Source: Thermococcus sp. 21S9 (GTDB taxonomy: Archaea; Methanobacteriota_B; Thermococci; Thermococcales; Thermococcaceae). From it: a stretch of 64,000 bases of DNA. The stretch's first letter is position 1. Every line of letters starts with the position of its first letter. The translations under genes and the position numbers were made by a program. The stretch is taken from positions 1,612,001 to 1,676,000 of the forward strand of contig NZ_SNUS01000001.1 of assembly GCF_012027635.1 (NCBI RefSeq). The letters run 5' to 3'. The notes below the pieces were generated by a model. That model ran no database searches. It was not told the origin of the DNA and saw nothing but the letters and a program-made list of their open reading frames with translations. Positions 1 through 7,559 of the stretch are shown here, piece after piece.

Positions 1-713
1 TTCTTCATGGCTTCCACGAATGCCAGACCGTAGTCGTAGAGCCTCGGAAGGAGCGACTCCCTCAAAGCGACGCCAACGTTCCCCGCTATCGTGTAGGGGA
101 GCGGTTTCACTGGCCAGCGGGCGTTTCCATCGGCTATAACAACGCGCTCGTCGACGCCGAGGAGTTCGAGCCTCCCCAGAATCGGCGAGTAGAAGAAGTG
201 GACGTAGAGGTAAACGCCCGGGACGAACTCCTCTATTCTGTGGGGTTCCCTAAGCTCCCCTAACTTCTCCTCAAGCTCCTCCCCGCGCGCTATGAAGTGC
301 CCGCTCCCTCCCCTCGGCCCCTCAAGGCGGACGAAGTAGAGCTTCCCCGGCTCAATCTCATCGGGCTCGATGACCCGAACCCTCGGAATTCCCGCCTCGT
401 CGAGAGCTTTATCCTGGAGTTCAAAGCTGGTTTCCCACTTGAGGAAGTGCCTGTTGCCAAAGAGCTTTGCCCTGGCCCTCTCTATTCTCTCAAGGCCGAG
501 GTAAGCCACAAAGGAGCCGTGGGGGATTACTATCCCGTCGTCGTCAAGAATCGCGCCCATGTCTTCAGTGACGACAAGCTCGTCCGCGAGCCTCGTGGAG
601 GCGTAGAAGGCCCTCCTTTCGGGCTTCACGTAGAGCCTCGTCATGAACCCCTCGTCTTTGGCTCCGAGGAGAATCTGGAGGGATGAATGAGACGCTATCG
701 TCGAGATTATCAT
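1..713 (-). CDS. purP: FAICAR synthetase PurP (formate-dependent), 3' end cut by the window
   Basis: The visible part is the N-terminal 237 residues or so; the rest lies beyond position 1. It starts MIISTIASHSSLQILLGAKD, the typical start of archaeal PurP. PurP makes FAICAR from AICAR, formate and ATP in purine synthesis and belongs to the ATP-grasp superfamily. A conserved block reads FVRLEGPRGGSGHF (about residues 124-137), followed by YLYVHFFYSPILGRLELLGV, as known for this family. The ATG at 713 overlaps the purC stop in an ATGA, so it is the last visible gene of the thiC-purC-purP operon. The C-terminal ATP-grasp part cannot be checked here. Confidence 0.93.
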   Translation of the reverse strand, partial: MIISTIASHSSLQILLGAKDEGFMTRLYVKPERRAFYASTRLADELVVTEDMGAILDDDGIVIPHGSFVAYLGLERIERARAKLFGNRHFLKWETSFELQDKALDEAGIPRVRVIEPDEIEPGKLYFVRLEGPRGGSGHFIARGEELEEKLGELREPHRIEEFVPGVYLYVHFFYSPILGRLELLGVDERVVIADGNARWPVKPLPYTIAGNVGVALRESLLPRLYDYGLAFVEAMK

Positions 714-1369
714 CCAACCACCTCCGAGAGTTCCTCGCGCGTCAGAATCCTCCCGTTCCTCGCGACGCGCATGGTATCTCCGCTTAGCTCGTCTATGACG
801 ATTAGCCCGCCGTCAAGCCTGCCGAACTCAAGCTTAAAATCAACGAGCTGGAGACCCTTCGAGGAAAAGAACTCCCGCAGGATTCCCGCAACCTTTCTTG
901 TGGTTTTCTTCATCGCCTCAACCTCTTCTCTGTTCGAGATTCCGAGGGCAATAACGGCTTCCTCCGCTATGAGAGGGTCGTCGAGCGAGTCGTCCTTCAG
1001 GGTGAATTCCACTATCCCGAGCCTCTGGAACGGCCTCACCCAGCCTTTGTAGCGCCGAAGGAAGCTCCCGTAGGCCAGCTCGCGGTAGATGACCTCCAGC
1101 GGAATCCTCTCGGCCTTCAGGAAGCGGGCTTTTCTATCGTCAATCCTCTCCACGAAGTGCGTCTTCACGCCGTTTTCCTCAAGCAACCTGAAGAAGAACT
1201 CGGTCTGCTTCAAAACGAGGCTTCCCTTCCCGGCTTTCTCGCCGATTACCTCGTTGCCCCCGCTGTCCTCACTGCCTTCCCTCCCGAGAACGGCGTCCTT
1301 GAAGTGGAAGACGAGGTAGGGGCCGTCCTCGTAAACGTCCTTCGTCTTGCCGGAATAGACGAGCCTCAA
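710..1369 (-). CDS. purC: SAICAR synthetase PurC
   Basis: This 219-residue protein condenses CAIR with aspartate using ATP in purine synthesis. The N-terminus has SGKTKDVYE, the glycine/lysine ATP-binding loop of the family, and the C-terminal half has KLEFGR followed by IDELSGDTMR, the substrate-binding block (usual form DExSPDTxR; Gly replaces Pro here). The length fits archaeal and bacterial single-domain PurC. The start is a TTG at 1369 preceded by GGGGTGAGAGC; this ribosome binding site overlaps the thiC stop codon, so translation is probably coupled. PurP follows with a 4-base overlap. Confidence 0.95.
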   Translation of the reverse strand: MRLVYSGKTKDVYEDGPYLVFHFKDAVLGREGSEDSGGNEVIGEKAGKGSLVLKQTEFFFRLLEENGVKTHFVERIDDRKARFLKAERIPLEVIYRELAYGSFLRRYKGWVRPFQRLGIVEFTLKDDSLDDPLIAEEAVIALGISNREEVEAMKKTTRKVAGILREFFSSKGLQLVDFKLEFGRLDGGLIVIDELSGDTMRVARNGRILTREELSEVVG

Positions 1370-1373
1370 GCTC

Positions 1374-2654
1374 TCACCCCTTCCTCAGCATGTCGTTGAT
1401 GAGCTTTATCGCGCATAAATCACCGCACATCGAGCAGGCCTCGGTTTTCGTCGGCCTCTCCTTCCTTATCTCGATGAACTTCTCCCTGTCCTGGCTCAGT
1501 TCGAACTGTCCGGCCCACTCGAGCCTTCCACGCGCGAGGCTCATGAGGTAGTCCTTCTTAAAGTCGGCCTCGAAGCGGGTCAAATTGACTGCGTGGGCGG
1601 CTATCTTCGTCGCGATTACTCCCTCGCGGACGTGCTCGACCGTCGGCAGTCCGAGGTGCTCGGCTGGAGTAACGTAGCACAGGAAGTCCGCTCCGTTCAA
1701 AGCCGCTATCGCTCCCCCTATGGCTGAAGTTATGTGGTCGTAGCCCGGGAAGATGTCGGTAACGATTGGGCCGAGGACGTAGAAGGGTGCGTTGTCCGTT
1801 GCCACCTTCGCGAGCTTTATCTGGGCCGGAATCTGGTCAATCGGCACGTGGCCGGGACCCTCGACCATCGTCTGGACTCCGGCTTCCCTCGCGCGCCTCA
1901 CGAGCCTTCCGAGGGTGTAAAGCTCGGCAATCTGAAGCTCGTCGCCGGCATCCGGAAGACCGCCGGGTCTAAGTCCATCGCCGAGGCTCAGAACAACGTC
2001 GTACTCCTTGGCGAGCTCGAGCAGGTAGTCGTAGTCCCTGTAGAACGGGTTCTCCTCGCCCCAGTGGAGTATCCACGCCGCGAGAAAAGTTCCTCCGCGC
2101 GAGACCATGCCGACGACTCTCTTTACCCTTTTCATCTTCTCGACGACTTCTTTCGTAACTCCAACGTGAATCGTCGTGTAGTCAACGCCGTCCCTGAAGT
2201 GCTTCTCGACGGCCCTCCACATGTCGTCCTCGGTCATCTCAATGATGGCCTTTCCTTTAGCCAGCATCTCCTCGGCGGCCTGGTAAATCGGCACGGTGCC
2301 GATGGGCACGTCAACCGCCTTCATTATGGCCTTTCTTATCGAGTCAAGGTCGCCACCGGTTGAGAGGTCCATTATCGTGTCGGCGCCGTATTTCACGGCG
2401 ACCTTAGCCTTCTCTATCTCAGCTTTAACGTCCACTATGTCGCGCGACGTTCCAATGTTGGCGTTGACCTTAACGCGGACGACGTTGCCAACTGCCACCG
2501 GCTTAACCCAGTCGTGGCGGACGTTCCTGAATACCACCGTGTGCCCCTTTGCCACGCTCCTCCTGAGCTTCTCGGCACTTATCCCCTCCCACTCGGCGAT
2601 AAACTTCATCTCCTCGGTGATTACTCCTCGCTTGGCATCCTCAAGCTGGGTCAT
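1374..2654 (-). CDS. thiC: Phosphomethylpyrimidine synthase ThiC
   Basis: ThiC is the radical SAM enzyme that turns the purine intermediate AIR into HMP phosphate for thiamine. The protein is about 426 residues. The C-terminus carries CSMCGDLC, the cluster-binding cysteines; the last two are three residues apart, while the Escherichia coli form has four. Other conserved blocks are NANIGTS, STGGD, VPIGTVPIYQA and MVEGPGHVP. I choose the ATG at 2654 over the GTG at 2663, because GGGTGAT ends five bases upstream and the GTG lies inside it. It heads the leftward operon thiC-purC-purP, with a palindromic operator candidate 48 bases upstream. Confidence 0.95.
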   Translation of the reverse strand: MTQLEDAKRGVITEEMKFIAEWEGISAEKLRRSVAKGHTVVFRNVRHDWVKPVAVGNVVRVKVNANIGTSRDIVDVKAEIEKAKVAVKYGADTIMDLSTGGDLDSIRKAIMKAVDVPIGTVPIYQAAEEMLAKGKAIIEMTEDDMWRAVEKHFRDGVDYTTIHVGVTKEVVEKMKRVKRVVGMVSRGGTFLAAWILHWGEENPFYRDYDYLLELAKEYDVVLSLGDGLRPGGLPDAGDELQIAELYTLGRLVRRAREAGVQTMVEGPGHVPIDQIPAQIKLAKVATDNAPFYVLGPIVTDIFPGYDHITSAIGGAIAALNGADFLCYVTPAEHLGLPTVEHVREGVIATKIAAHAVNLTRFEADFKKDYLMSLARGRLEWAGQFELSQDREKFIEIRKERPTKTEACSMCGDLCAIKLINDMLRKG

Positions 2655-2668
2655 GCCAATCACCCGGT

Positions 2669-2741
2669 TTTAAAACCCGTTTATAACAAAGTTTTTAAAT
2701 TTCAAAACTCAGTTTTGAGCTGAACTTAAAAGATTTTTGGG
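2669..2741. repeat. Thiamine promoter module, copy 1 (73-bp direct repeat)
   Basis: Identical to 3485-3557 at 71 of 73 positions, in the same orientation. It holds a symmetric A+T core (TTTTTAAATTT, 2692-2702) that can act as TATA for thiC on the minus strand, and a 17-bp palindrome at 2702-2718. The two differences from copy 2 are C2710, the central base of the palindrome, and T2721. Confidence 0.9.
2702..2718. promoter_or_regulatory. 17-bp palindrome TCAAAACTcAGTTTTGA, candidate thiamine operator (thiC side)
   Basis: A perfect 8-1-8 inverted repeat directly beside the TATA-like core upstream of thiC. The same palindrome with a T centre occurs at 3518-3534 before thi4. Seen directly; the role as a regulator site is inferred from its position before thiamine genes. 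A thiamine-responsive ThiR-type repressor is the expected partner from work on archaea, but no ThiR gene is in the window. Confidence 0.6.
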
Positions 2742-2827
2742 CATTCAATCGAAGTGAAGATTTTTTTAATCATGTTTTATTTTCAAAATAATGCTGGTAA
2801 TGAGAAAGCAGAACTCGAGGGGTGGAG

Positions 2828-3382
2828 ATGAGGAAAATAATCATGATTCCCGCTGGGGTGTACATAGTCATTCTCCTGCTGGCAAACGCTGCCTACGTTG
2901 TCCCATCGGGACCATGTAATGAGAGTATGTTTTTGGGATATGGAGAATCAAGGGCTATTCAGAAGGTTTATACAGGTTCTGGTGACATCTGTGTGAGTTT
3001 TGAGGCATACTCTTGGTATTCCCCTGTAACTTACCGGGAAGCTTACATCAGCTTTAGAGAAGTGGGCGATTCGGGAGAGTTTGCGAAGGGGATTTTTCCG
3101 GTGATAGAGAGTATTCAAATATATTCGAACGATTCCAACATTGAATGGGACTTCGAGGTCAGACGAACGAAACGGGGTAAAGATTTGTACACAATTGTTG
3201 TTGGCCTCCTGCCCCATGTCTTAGGGGATTCTTCCAATGGGGATATCCTGCCGCTGAATGTATCACTCAATATAACCGTTAAACTTCGGATTTACAAAAT
3301 TTACCGTGTCGGTTTCATAAAAAGGAACGAAGTCACTGTAACGTTCAAGAACATCAACACAACTATAGTTGAAAGCTGGTAA
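2828..3382 (+). CDS. Orphan secreted or membrane-anchored protein
   Basis: I do not recognise this 184-residue protein. It starts MRKIIMIPAGVYIVILLLAN, a clear signal peptide or N-terminal anchor, so the remainder is probably outside the cell. The outside part has two early cysteines (PCNES and DICVS) that could pair, several Asn-X-Ser/Thr sites near the end (NVSLNITV, NINTT), and alternating hydrophobic residues suggesting a beta fold. The ATG at 2828 has GGTGG three bases upstream; a T-rich stretch at 2760-2785 may hold its promoter. It lies between the two copies of the thiamine promoter repeat and seems unrelated to thiamine. Codon use is more A+T-rich than in thi4, consistent with later arrival. 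Confidence 0.7.
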   Translation: MRKIIMIPAGVYIVILLLANAAYVVPSGPCNESMFLGYGESRAIQKVYTGSGDICVSFEAYSWYSPVTYREAYISFREVGDSGEFAKGIFPVIESIQIYSNDSNIEWDFEVRRTKRGKDLYTIVVGLLPHVLGDSSNGDILPLNVSLNITVKLRIYKIYRVGFIKRNEVTVTFKNINTTIVESW

Positions 3383-3424
3383 TACCATCTGTGCCAGTGT
3401 TCTGGCTGCTGCCCGGGTGGTATT
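3382..3424 (+). terminator. Hairpin region after the orphan gene
   Basis: AATACCA at 3381-3387 pairs with TGGTATT at 3418-3424, and a second short stem GCCAG/CTGGC with a four-base loop (3393-3406) sits inside. A T5 run follows at about 3458. This could end the orphan transcript before the thi4 promoter. Pairing is seen; the function is inferred. Confidence 0.3.
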
Positions 3425-3484
3425 TCCGGTCAGTCATATATTCTGCTATGTACTCTTTTTACCCACATCGCATTTCATTTGCAG

Positions 3485-3557
3485 TTTAAAACCCGTTTAT
3501 AACAAAGTTTTTAAATTTCAAAACTTAGTTTTGAGCGGAACTTAAAAGATTTTTGGG
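3485..3557. repeat. Thiamine promoter module, copy 2 (73-bp direct repeat)
   Basis: Second copy of 2669-2741. It ends in GGG, which forms the start of the thi4 ribosome binding site. For thi4 the TATA-like core (3508-3518) lies about 50 bases before the ATG, and the palindrome lies between TATA and the expected transcription start. Confidence 0.9.
3518..3534. promoter_or_regulatory. 17-bp palindrome TCAAAACTtAGTTTTGA, candidate thiamine operator (thi4 side)
   Basis: Perfect 8-1-8 inverted repeat whose arms are identical to those at 2702-2718; only the central base differs. It lies just downstream of the TATA core of thi4, where a bound protein would block the transcription start. Repression is inferred from position. 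Confidence 0.6.
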
Positions 3558-3565
3558 TGGTCGTG

Positions 3566-4318
3566 ATGCTTAGGGAGATAGAGATAAGCAGGGCGATAAT
3601 AGAGGCCTACACTTCCGAGCTTCTCGAAAGCCTGAGCCTCGACGTCGCTATTGTAGGTGCCGGCCCCTCGGGAATGGTAGCAGGCTACTACCTCGCGAAG
3701 AACGGTGCGAAGGTGGCGATATTCGAGAAGAAGCTCTCAATAGGCGGTGGAATCTGGGGCGGTGCGATGGGCTTCAACAAAATCGTCGTTCAGGAGGAGG
3801 CAAGGGAAATCCTCGATGAGTTCGGGATAGACTACAGACCCTTCAGGAACGGCCTCTACGTTGCCGACGCCATCGAGACGGCTACGACGATAGCGAGCAG
3901 GGCCGTAAAGGCCGGCGTGAGGTTCTTCAACATGGTTGAGGTCGAGGATTTGGTTCTCAAGGAGAACCGCATCGCGGGAATCGTAATCAACTGGACACCT
4001 GTGATGATGACGGGCCTTCACGTGGACCCGCTCACGGTCGAGGCGCGCTTTGTGATTGACGCCACCGGCCACGGGGCGCAGATAACCCAGCACCTCGTCA
4101 GGCGCGGTTTCCTCCAGGTTCCCGGGGAGGGACCGATGTGGGCCGAGAGAGGGGAGGAGCTGACTGTGAAGCACACGAGGGAAATCTTTCCGGGCCTCTA
4201 CGTTACGGGAATGGCCGCCAATGCTATCGCTGGAGCGCCGAGGATGGGGCCGATATTCGGCGGAATGTTCCTGAGCGGACAGAAAGCGGCCTTCGAAATC
4301 CTCGAGAAGCTGAGGTGA
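3566..4318 (+). CDS. thi4: Archaeal Thi4-type thiazole synthase
   Basis: A 250-residue relative of yeast Thi4 that makes the thiazole precursor of thiamine. The N-terminal dinucleotide-binding fold reads IVGAGPSGMVAGYYLAKNG, with an acidic strand end (VAIFEKK). GGGIWGGAMGFN and the C-terminal GAPRMGPIFGGMFLSG are typical of the family. The segment MMTGLHVDPLT has His where yeast Thi4 has its sulfur-donating Cys205. Archaeal enzymes with His use sulfide and are true catalysts, so this one is predicted to be non-suicidal. I choose the ATG at 3566, preceded by GGTGGT, over the in-frame GTG codons at 3557 and 3563. The next gene follows after four bases, so both are co-transcribed. Confidence 0.94.
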   Translation: MLREIEISRAIIEAYTSELLESLSLDVAIVGAGPSGMVAGYYLAKNGAKVAIFEKKLSIGGGIWGGAMGFNKIVVQEEAREILDEFGIDYRPFRNGLYVADAIETATTIASRAVKAGVRFFNMVEVEDLVLKENRIAGIVINWTPVMMTGLHVDPLTVEARFVIDATGHGAQITQHLVRRGFLQVPGEGPMWAERGEELTVKHTREIFPGLYVTGMAANAIAGAPRMGPIFGGMFLSGQKAAFEILEKLR

Positions 4319-4322
4319 TGGA

Positions 4323-5606
4323 ATGGCCGTCCTGATTGTAGCGGGCCTTGACACTGGTGGCGGGGCCGGTTTAAAGGCTGACATCGAGACTGTCTCTGCT
4401 CTGGGCGAGCACCCGCTCCCGGTTCTGACCGCTGTTACCTACCAGAACCCCTCGGAGGTTAGGGGCCACCACACCCTTCCGCCCGAGGTTGTAAGGGAGC
4501 AGATACGGGCCGTTAAGGACGGCTTTGAGATTAAAGCGGTCAAAATCGGGATGCTCGGGAGTGGTGAGGTTGCCCGGGTCGTGATGGAAGAGACGGAAGG
4601 CTTTACCCGGGTTTTCGACCCGGTAATGGCCTCAAGCACCGGAAAAAAGCTCATTGGCAACGCTGAATCTCTCAAGACCCTCATTCCAGGCTCGATAGTC
4701 ACTCCCAACGTCCCGGAGGCCGAAGCGCTTACTGGAGTTAAAATTCGCTCGGTTGAGGATATGGGAAAAGCCGCGAAGGCCCTCGTGGAGGACCTCGGCG
4801 CCGAGGGTGCGGTCGTAACTGGGGGACACCTTGACCTCACCGACGTCCTCTACTGGCGCGGGAGACTCTACGAGTTCCCGGGAGAAAATGTTATGGGCTT
4901 CACCCACGGGACAGGCTGTGCATTCTCCTCGGCTCTGGCGACGTTCCTCGCCAAGGGGCTTGAGCTTCCGAAAGCCGTCGAGATGGCGAAGCGCTTCGTT
5001 GAGAACTCCATCAGGTTTTCAAAGGCGGAAGCTAAGGCCGTAAACCCTCTCTGGGAGCTGGAGAGAGACTTCCACCGCTGGAAAGCTGAGAAAGAGCTTG
5101 AAGGGGCCGTTAAAGAGCTGGTGGCCTTTGGAGAAAGGCTCAACCCGCACGTTCCGGAGGTGGGAACGAACTTCGCCCTCGCGACGCCCTTTGGAGAAGT
5201 CTTCGCCGTCAAGGGCAGAATCGTCCGCTACGGGAAGACCGTAAAGCCCGTCGGCCCCGTTGAGCTCAACGCCAGCGACCACCTGAGAAGGGCCCTCCTC
5301 AAGATGCGCGAGTTCTATCCGGAGCTTAAAGCGGTTCTGAACCTGAGGTACTCAAGGGAGCTGATAGAGAAGGCGAAGGAACTCGGCCTCGTCGTTTCGT
5401 TCTACGACCGCAGGGAAGAGCCTGAAGAGGTGAAGAGGGCAGAGAGGGGGACTATGGAGTGGGGCATCGAGACGGCAGTAAAGAGGGCCGGAGAAAGGCC
5501 CGACGTGGTTTACCATCTCGGCGACTGGGGAAAGGAGCCGATGGTTCTGGTCTTCGGGAGGGACGCGGGGGAGGTCGTGGAGAGGGTGCGGAAGCTCTTG
5601 GGCTAA
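4323..5606 (+). CDS. thiDN: Bifunctional HMP(-P) kinase / thiamine phosphate synthase (ThiD-ThiN fusion)
   Basis: This 427-residue protein joins two steps. Residues 1 to about 245 form a ThiD ribokinase-type kinase: substrate loop GLDTGGGAGLKADIETV, FDPVMASSTG, and anion-hole motif GTGCAFSSALA. From about residue 260 to the end it is a ThiN domain, which replaces ThiE and couples HMP-PP to thiazole phosphate; the conserved block is VPEVGTNFALATP. No helix-turn-helix domain is visible, so it is the enzyme form of ThiN and not the ThiR regulator. The ATG at 4323 follows GGTGATGG that overlaps the thi4 stop. With thi4 and thiC it covers most of thiamine monophosphate synthesis. Confidence 0.94.
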   Translation: MAVLIVAGLDTGGGAGLKADIETVSALGEHPLPVLTAVTYQNPSEVRGHHTLPPEVVREQIRAVKDGFEIKAVKIGMLGSGEVARVVMEETEGFTRVFDPVMASSTGKKLIGNAESLKTLIPGSIVTPNVPEAEALTGVKIRSVEDMGKAAKALVEDLGAEGAVVTGGHLDLTDVLYWRGRLYEFPGENVMGFTHGTGCAFSSALATFLAKGLELPKAVEMAKRFVENSIRFSKAEAKAVNPLWELERDFHRWKAEKELEGAVKELVAFGERLNPHVPEVGTNFALATPFGEVFAVKGRIVRYGKTVKPVGPVELNASDHLRRALLKMREFYPELKAVLNLRYSRELIEKAKELGLVVSFYDRREEPEEVKRAERGTMEWGIETAVKRAGERPDVVYHLGDWGKEPMVLVFGRDAGEVVERVRKLLG

Positions 5607-5645
5607 CGTTTTAACTCCCTCTTCCCTATTTATCTCGGTGATTCC

Positions 5646-7559
5646 ATGCTCATAAGGGGAAAGGTTACGGGTAGCGAAATCCCGCGCTTCAAGCACCGCT
5701 GGTTTGGAATCCTCGAGATTGAAGCTGATGGCGAAAAGTACCGCCTCTACATGACGGGCAACGTCGCCCAATGGTTTCTGAACGGCGATGAGGTTGAGGT
5801 TGAAGTCCTCCATAAGCCAAAGGAAAAGGACGGCGTCAAGGTTCTCGACTTCGACGATTATAGGCTGTGGAAGTTCTACGAGGGCGATAGAATTCCCGTA
5901 TGGCCACTCTTCGAGAAAACCGTTGAGGCCAAGCGCTACTCGCCTTTGACCGGCGAGCTCCTCTACACCTACAAAATCAGGGCGAGGGAGGCGAAATACG
6001 AGTCCGATTTCGAGGCGATTGCCGAGCTGGAGCAGTACCACTACGCGAGCCAGAAGGAGAAGGTGGCCTTATGGCGCTGTGAGAACGGCCACATCTTCGA
6101 GGCGAACACCAAGCAGAAGTGCCCAATCTGCGGGGCTGAGAGCCACATACTCGAGATAAAGGGCTCGACCCCGGCGTCGCGCTTCCTCATCTTCGAGCTC
6201 GTCGAGAGGGAAGAATACGAGCCGAGGATTCTCAGCTACGTCCGCGTTGACCCGCCGATACCGCTCATGCACCGTCGCTTGCCGAACGGCGAAATTGAGA
6301 AGAACATCCGCGAGAAGGTCTTTCCCGAGGAGTGGTTCCACCCGGCGTTCTGGCCGGAGCGCATAATGAAGGAGCTCTACGAAGAGCTGAAGAAGAAATA
6401 TGGAAAGAGGAGAATCGCCCGCTCCTACCTCTGGGAGCAGGCCAAGTGGAGGGCTTTGGCAGAGACGAACACCGCCGGCGCGAGGATTGCGCGCGTAGTT
6501 GTTCACCCGGACTACCGCTCCGACGGGCTGGGGCAGTTGAGCGTCAAGTCGGCCCTCGAGTGGATAGTCGAGCGCAGGATTCCCGAGATGCGGAAGAGGA
6601 AGCACATCGTCGAGACCATAGCGCAGATGGCCCGCTACAACCCGTTCTTCGAGAAGGTCGGCTTCAAGTTCCTCTGGGAGACCGCGAGCGGAAGGCCGGT
6701 CCTCTTCTACCCGCTGACCGAGGAGGCTAAAGAATACATTGAGCGCTTTTTGAAGGAAGACCCCTACGCTCCAAAGGACGGAAGGCTCTGGAAGCCGAGC
6801 TACGGAAAGGTTGAGCCTTTAGCGGGGCCGATAGTCTTCAAGAACGTCAGCAAGGTCTTTGAGAGCGAGCTCGACATAAAGGGCCTACCCGAGGAGATTC
6901 AGGAACTGCTGAAGGCCTTTGGAGTTAGACACCGCGTCATCCAGAGGCCCGTTTTAAGGAACTTGAGCTTCGAAATCCGGCCAGGTGAGCTCATAGCCGT
7001 CGTCGGCGCGAGCGGAGCGGGGAAAACGACACTGCTGAGGCTCATCCTCGGCTCGGTCAACGGCTGGTGGGAGGAGCGTTTTAGACCGACGGAGGGTGAG
7101 ATTGAGGTTCCGGACAACGCCAAGGTCTCGGTGATGATTCCCGGCGAGTTCGAGCCGACCTTTGGAACCGAGAGCATCTTGGAGCACGTTTACAGGAAGA
7201 TAGGCGACCTCAACGCCGCCGTGGAGATACTCAACAGGGCCGGTTTGAGCGACGCCGTCCTTTACAGGGCGAAGTACGGCGAGCTGAGCACGGGTCAGAA
7301 GGAGAGGGCGAGGATAGCTTCGCTCTTGGCAGAGAAACCCAACCTGCTCCTCATTGACGAGTTTTCGGCCCACCTCGACACGCTGACGGCGATGCGCGTT
7401 GCAAAGAAAGTCGCTGAGATAATACGCGAGGCTGGCATAACTGCCCTGATAATCACCCACAGGCCTGAGGTTTTAAAGGCCCTCGACCCGGACAGGGTGC
7501 TCTTCGTCGGCTACGGGACGGCTAGGCTAAAGAGCGCAAAGGACGTCGAAAAACGCTGA
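5646..7559 (+). CDS. ABC-type ATPase fused to a GNAT acetyltransferase-like domain (COG2401-like)
   Basis: A 637-residue soluble fusion. The N-terminal 135 residues are not recognised. A zinc-ribbon-like region follows (CENGH ... CPICG, residues about 143-160). A GNAT-like segment around residues 270-350 has VVHPDYRSDGLGQLSVKSAL, matching the acetyl-CoA loop region (usual R/Q-x-x-G-x-G/A). The C-terminal 250 residues are an ABC ATPase with Walker A GASGAGKTTLL, signature LSTGQKERARIASLL, Walker B LLLIDEF and H-loop ITHRPE. No membrane segment is visible and no permease gene is adjacent, so transport is unlikely. The architecture is known as an ABC ATPase fused to a predicted acetyltransferase in archaea, with no firm function. 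GGTGATT precedes the ATG. The 3' end overlaps the convergent next gene by 33 bases. Confidence 0.85.
   Translation: MLIRGKVTGSEIPRFKHRWFGILEIEADGEKYRLYMTGNVAQWFLNGDEVEVEVLHKPKEKDGVKVLDFDDYRLWKFYEGDRIPVWPLFEKTVEAKRYSPLTGELLYTYKIRAREAKYESDFEAIAELEQYHYASQKEKVALWRCENGHIFEANTKQKCPICGAESHILEIKGSTPASRFLIFELVEREEYEPRILSYVRVDPPIPLMHRRLPNGEIEKNIREKVFPEEWFHPAFWPERIMKELYEELKKKYGKRRIARSYLWEQAKWRALAETNTAGARIARVVVHPDYRSDGLGQLSVKSALEWIVERRIPEMRKRKHIVETIAQMARYNPFFEKVGFKFLWETASGRPVLFYPLTEEAKEYIERFLKEDPYAPKDGRLWKPSYGKVEPLAGPIVFKNVSKVFESELDIKGLPEEIQELLKAFGVRHRVIQRPVLRNLSFEIRPGELIAVVGASGAGKTTLLRLILGSVNGWWEERFRPTEGEIEVPDNAKVSVMIPGEFEPTFGTESILEHVYRKIGDLNAAVEILNRAGLSDAVLYRAKYGELSTGQKERARIASLLAEKPNLLLIDEFSAHLDTLTAMRVAKKVAEIIREAGITALIITHRPEVLKALDPDRVLFVGYGTARLKSAKDVEKR

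Noticed and set aside
2664-2827. TPP riboswitch before thiC.
   Set aside because: No conserved riboswitch core; the leader is too short, and the palindromic promoter explains the region better.
3381-3484. Possible small RNA in the gap after the orphan gene (nested hairpins).
   Set aside because: Only short stems and a T-run; more likely a terminator, no box motifs.
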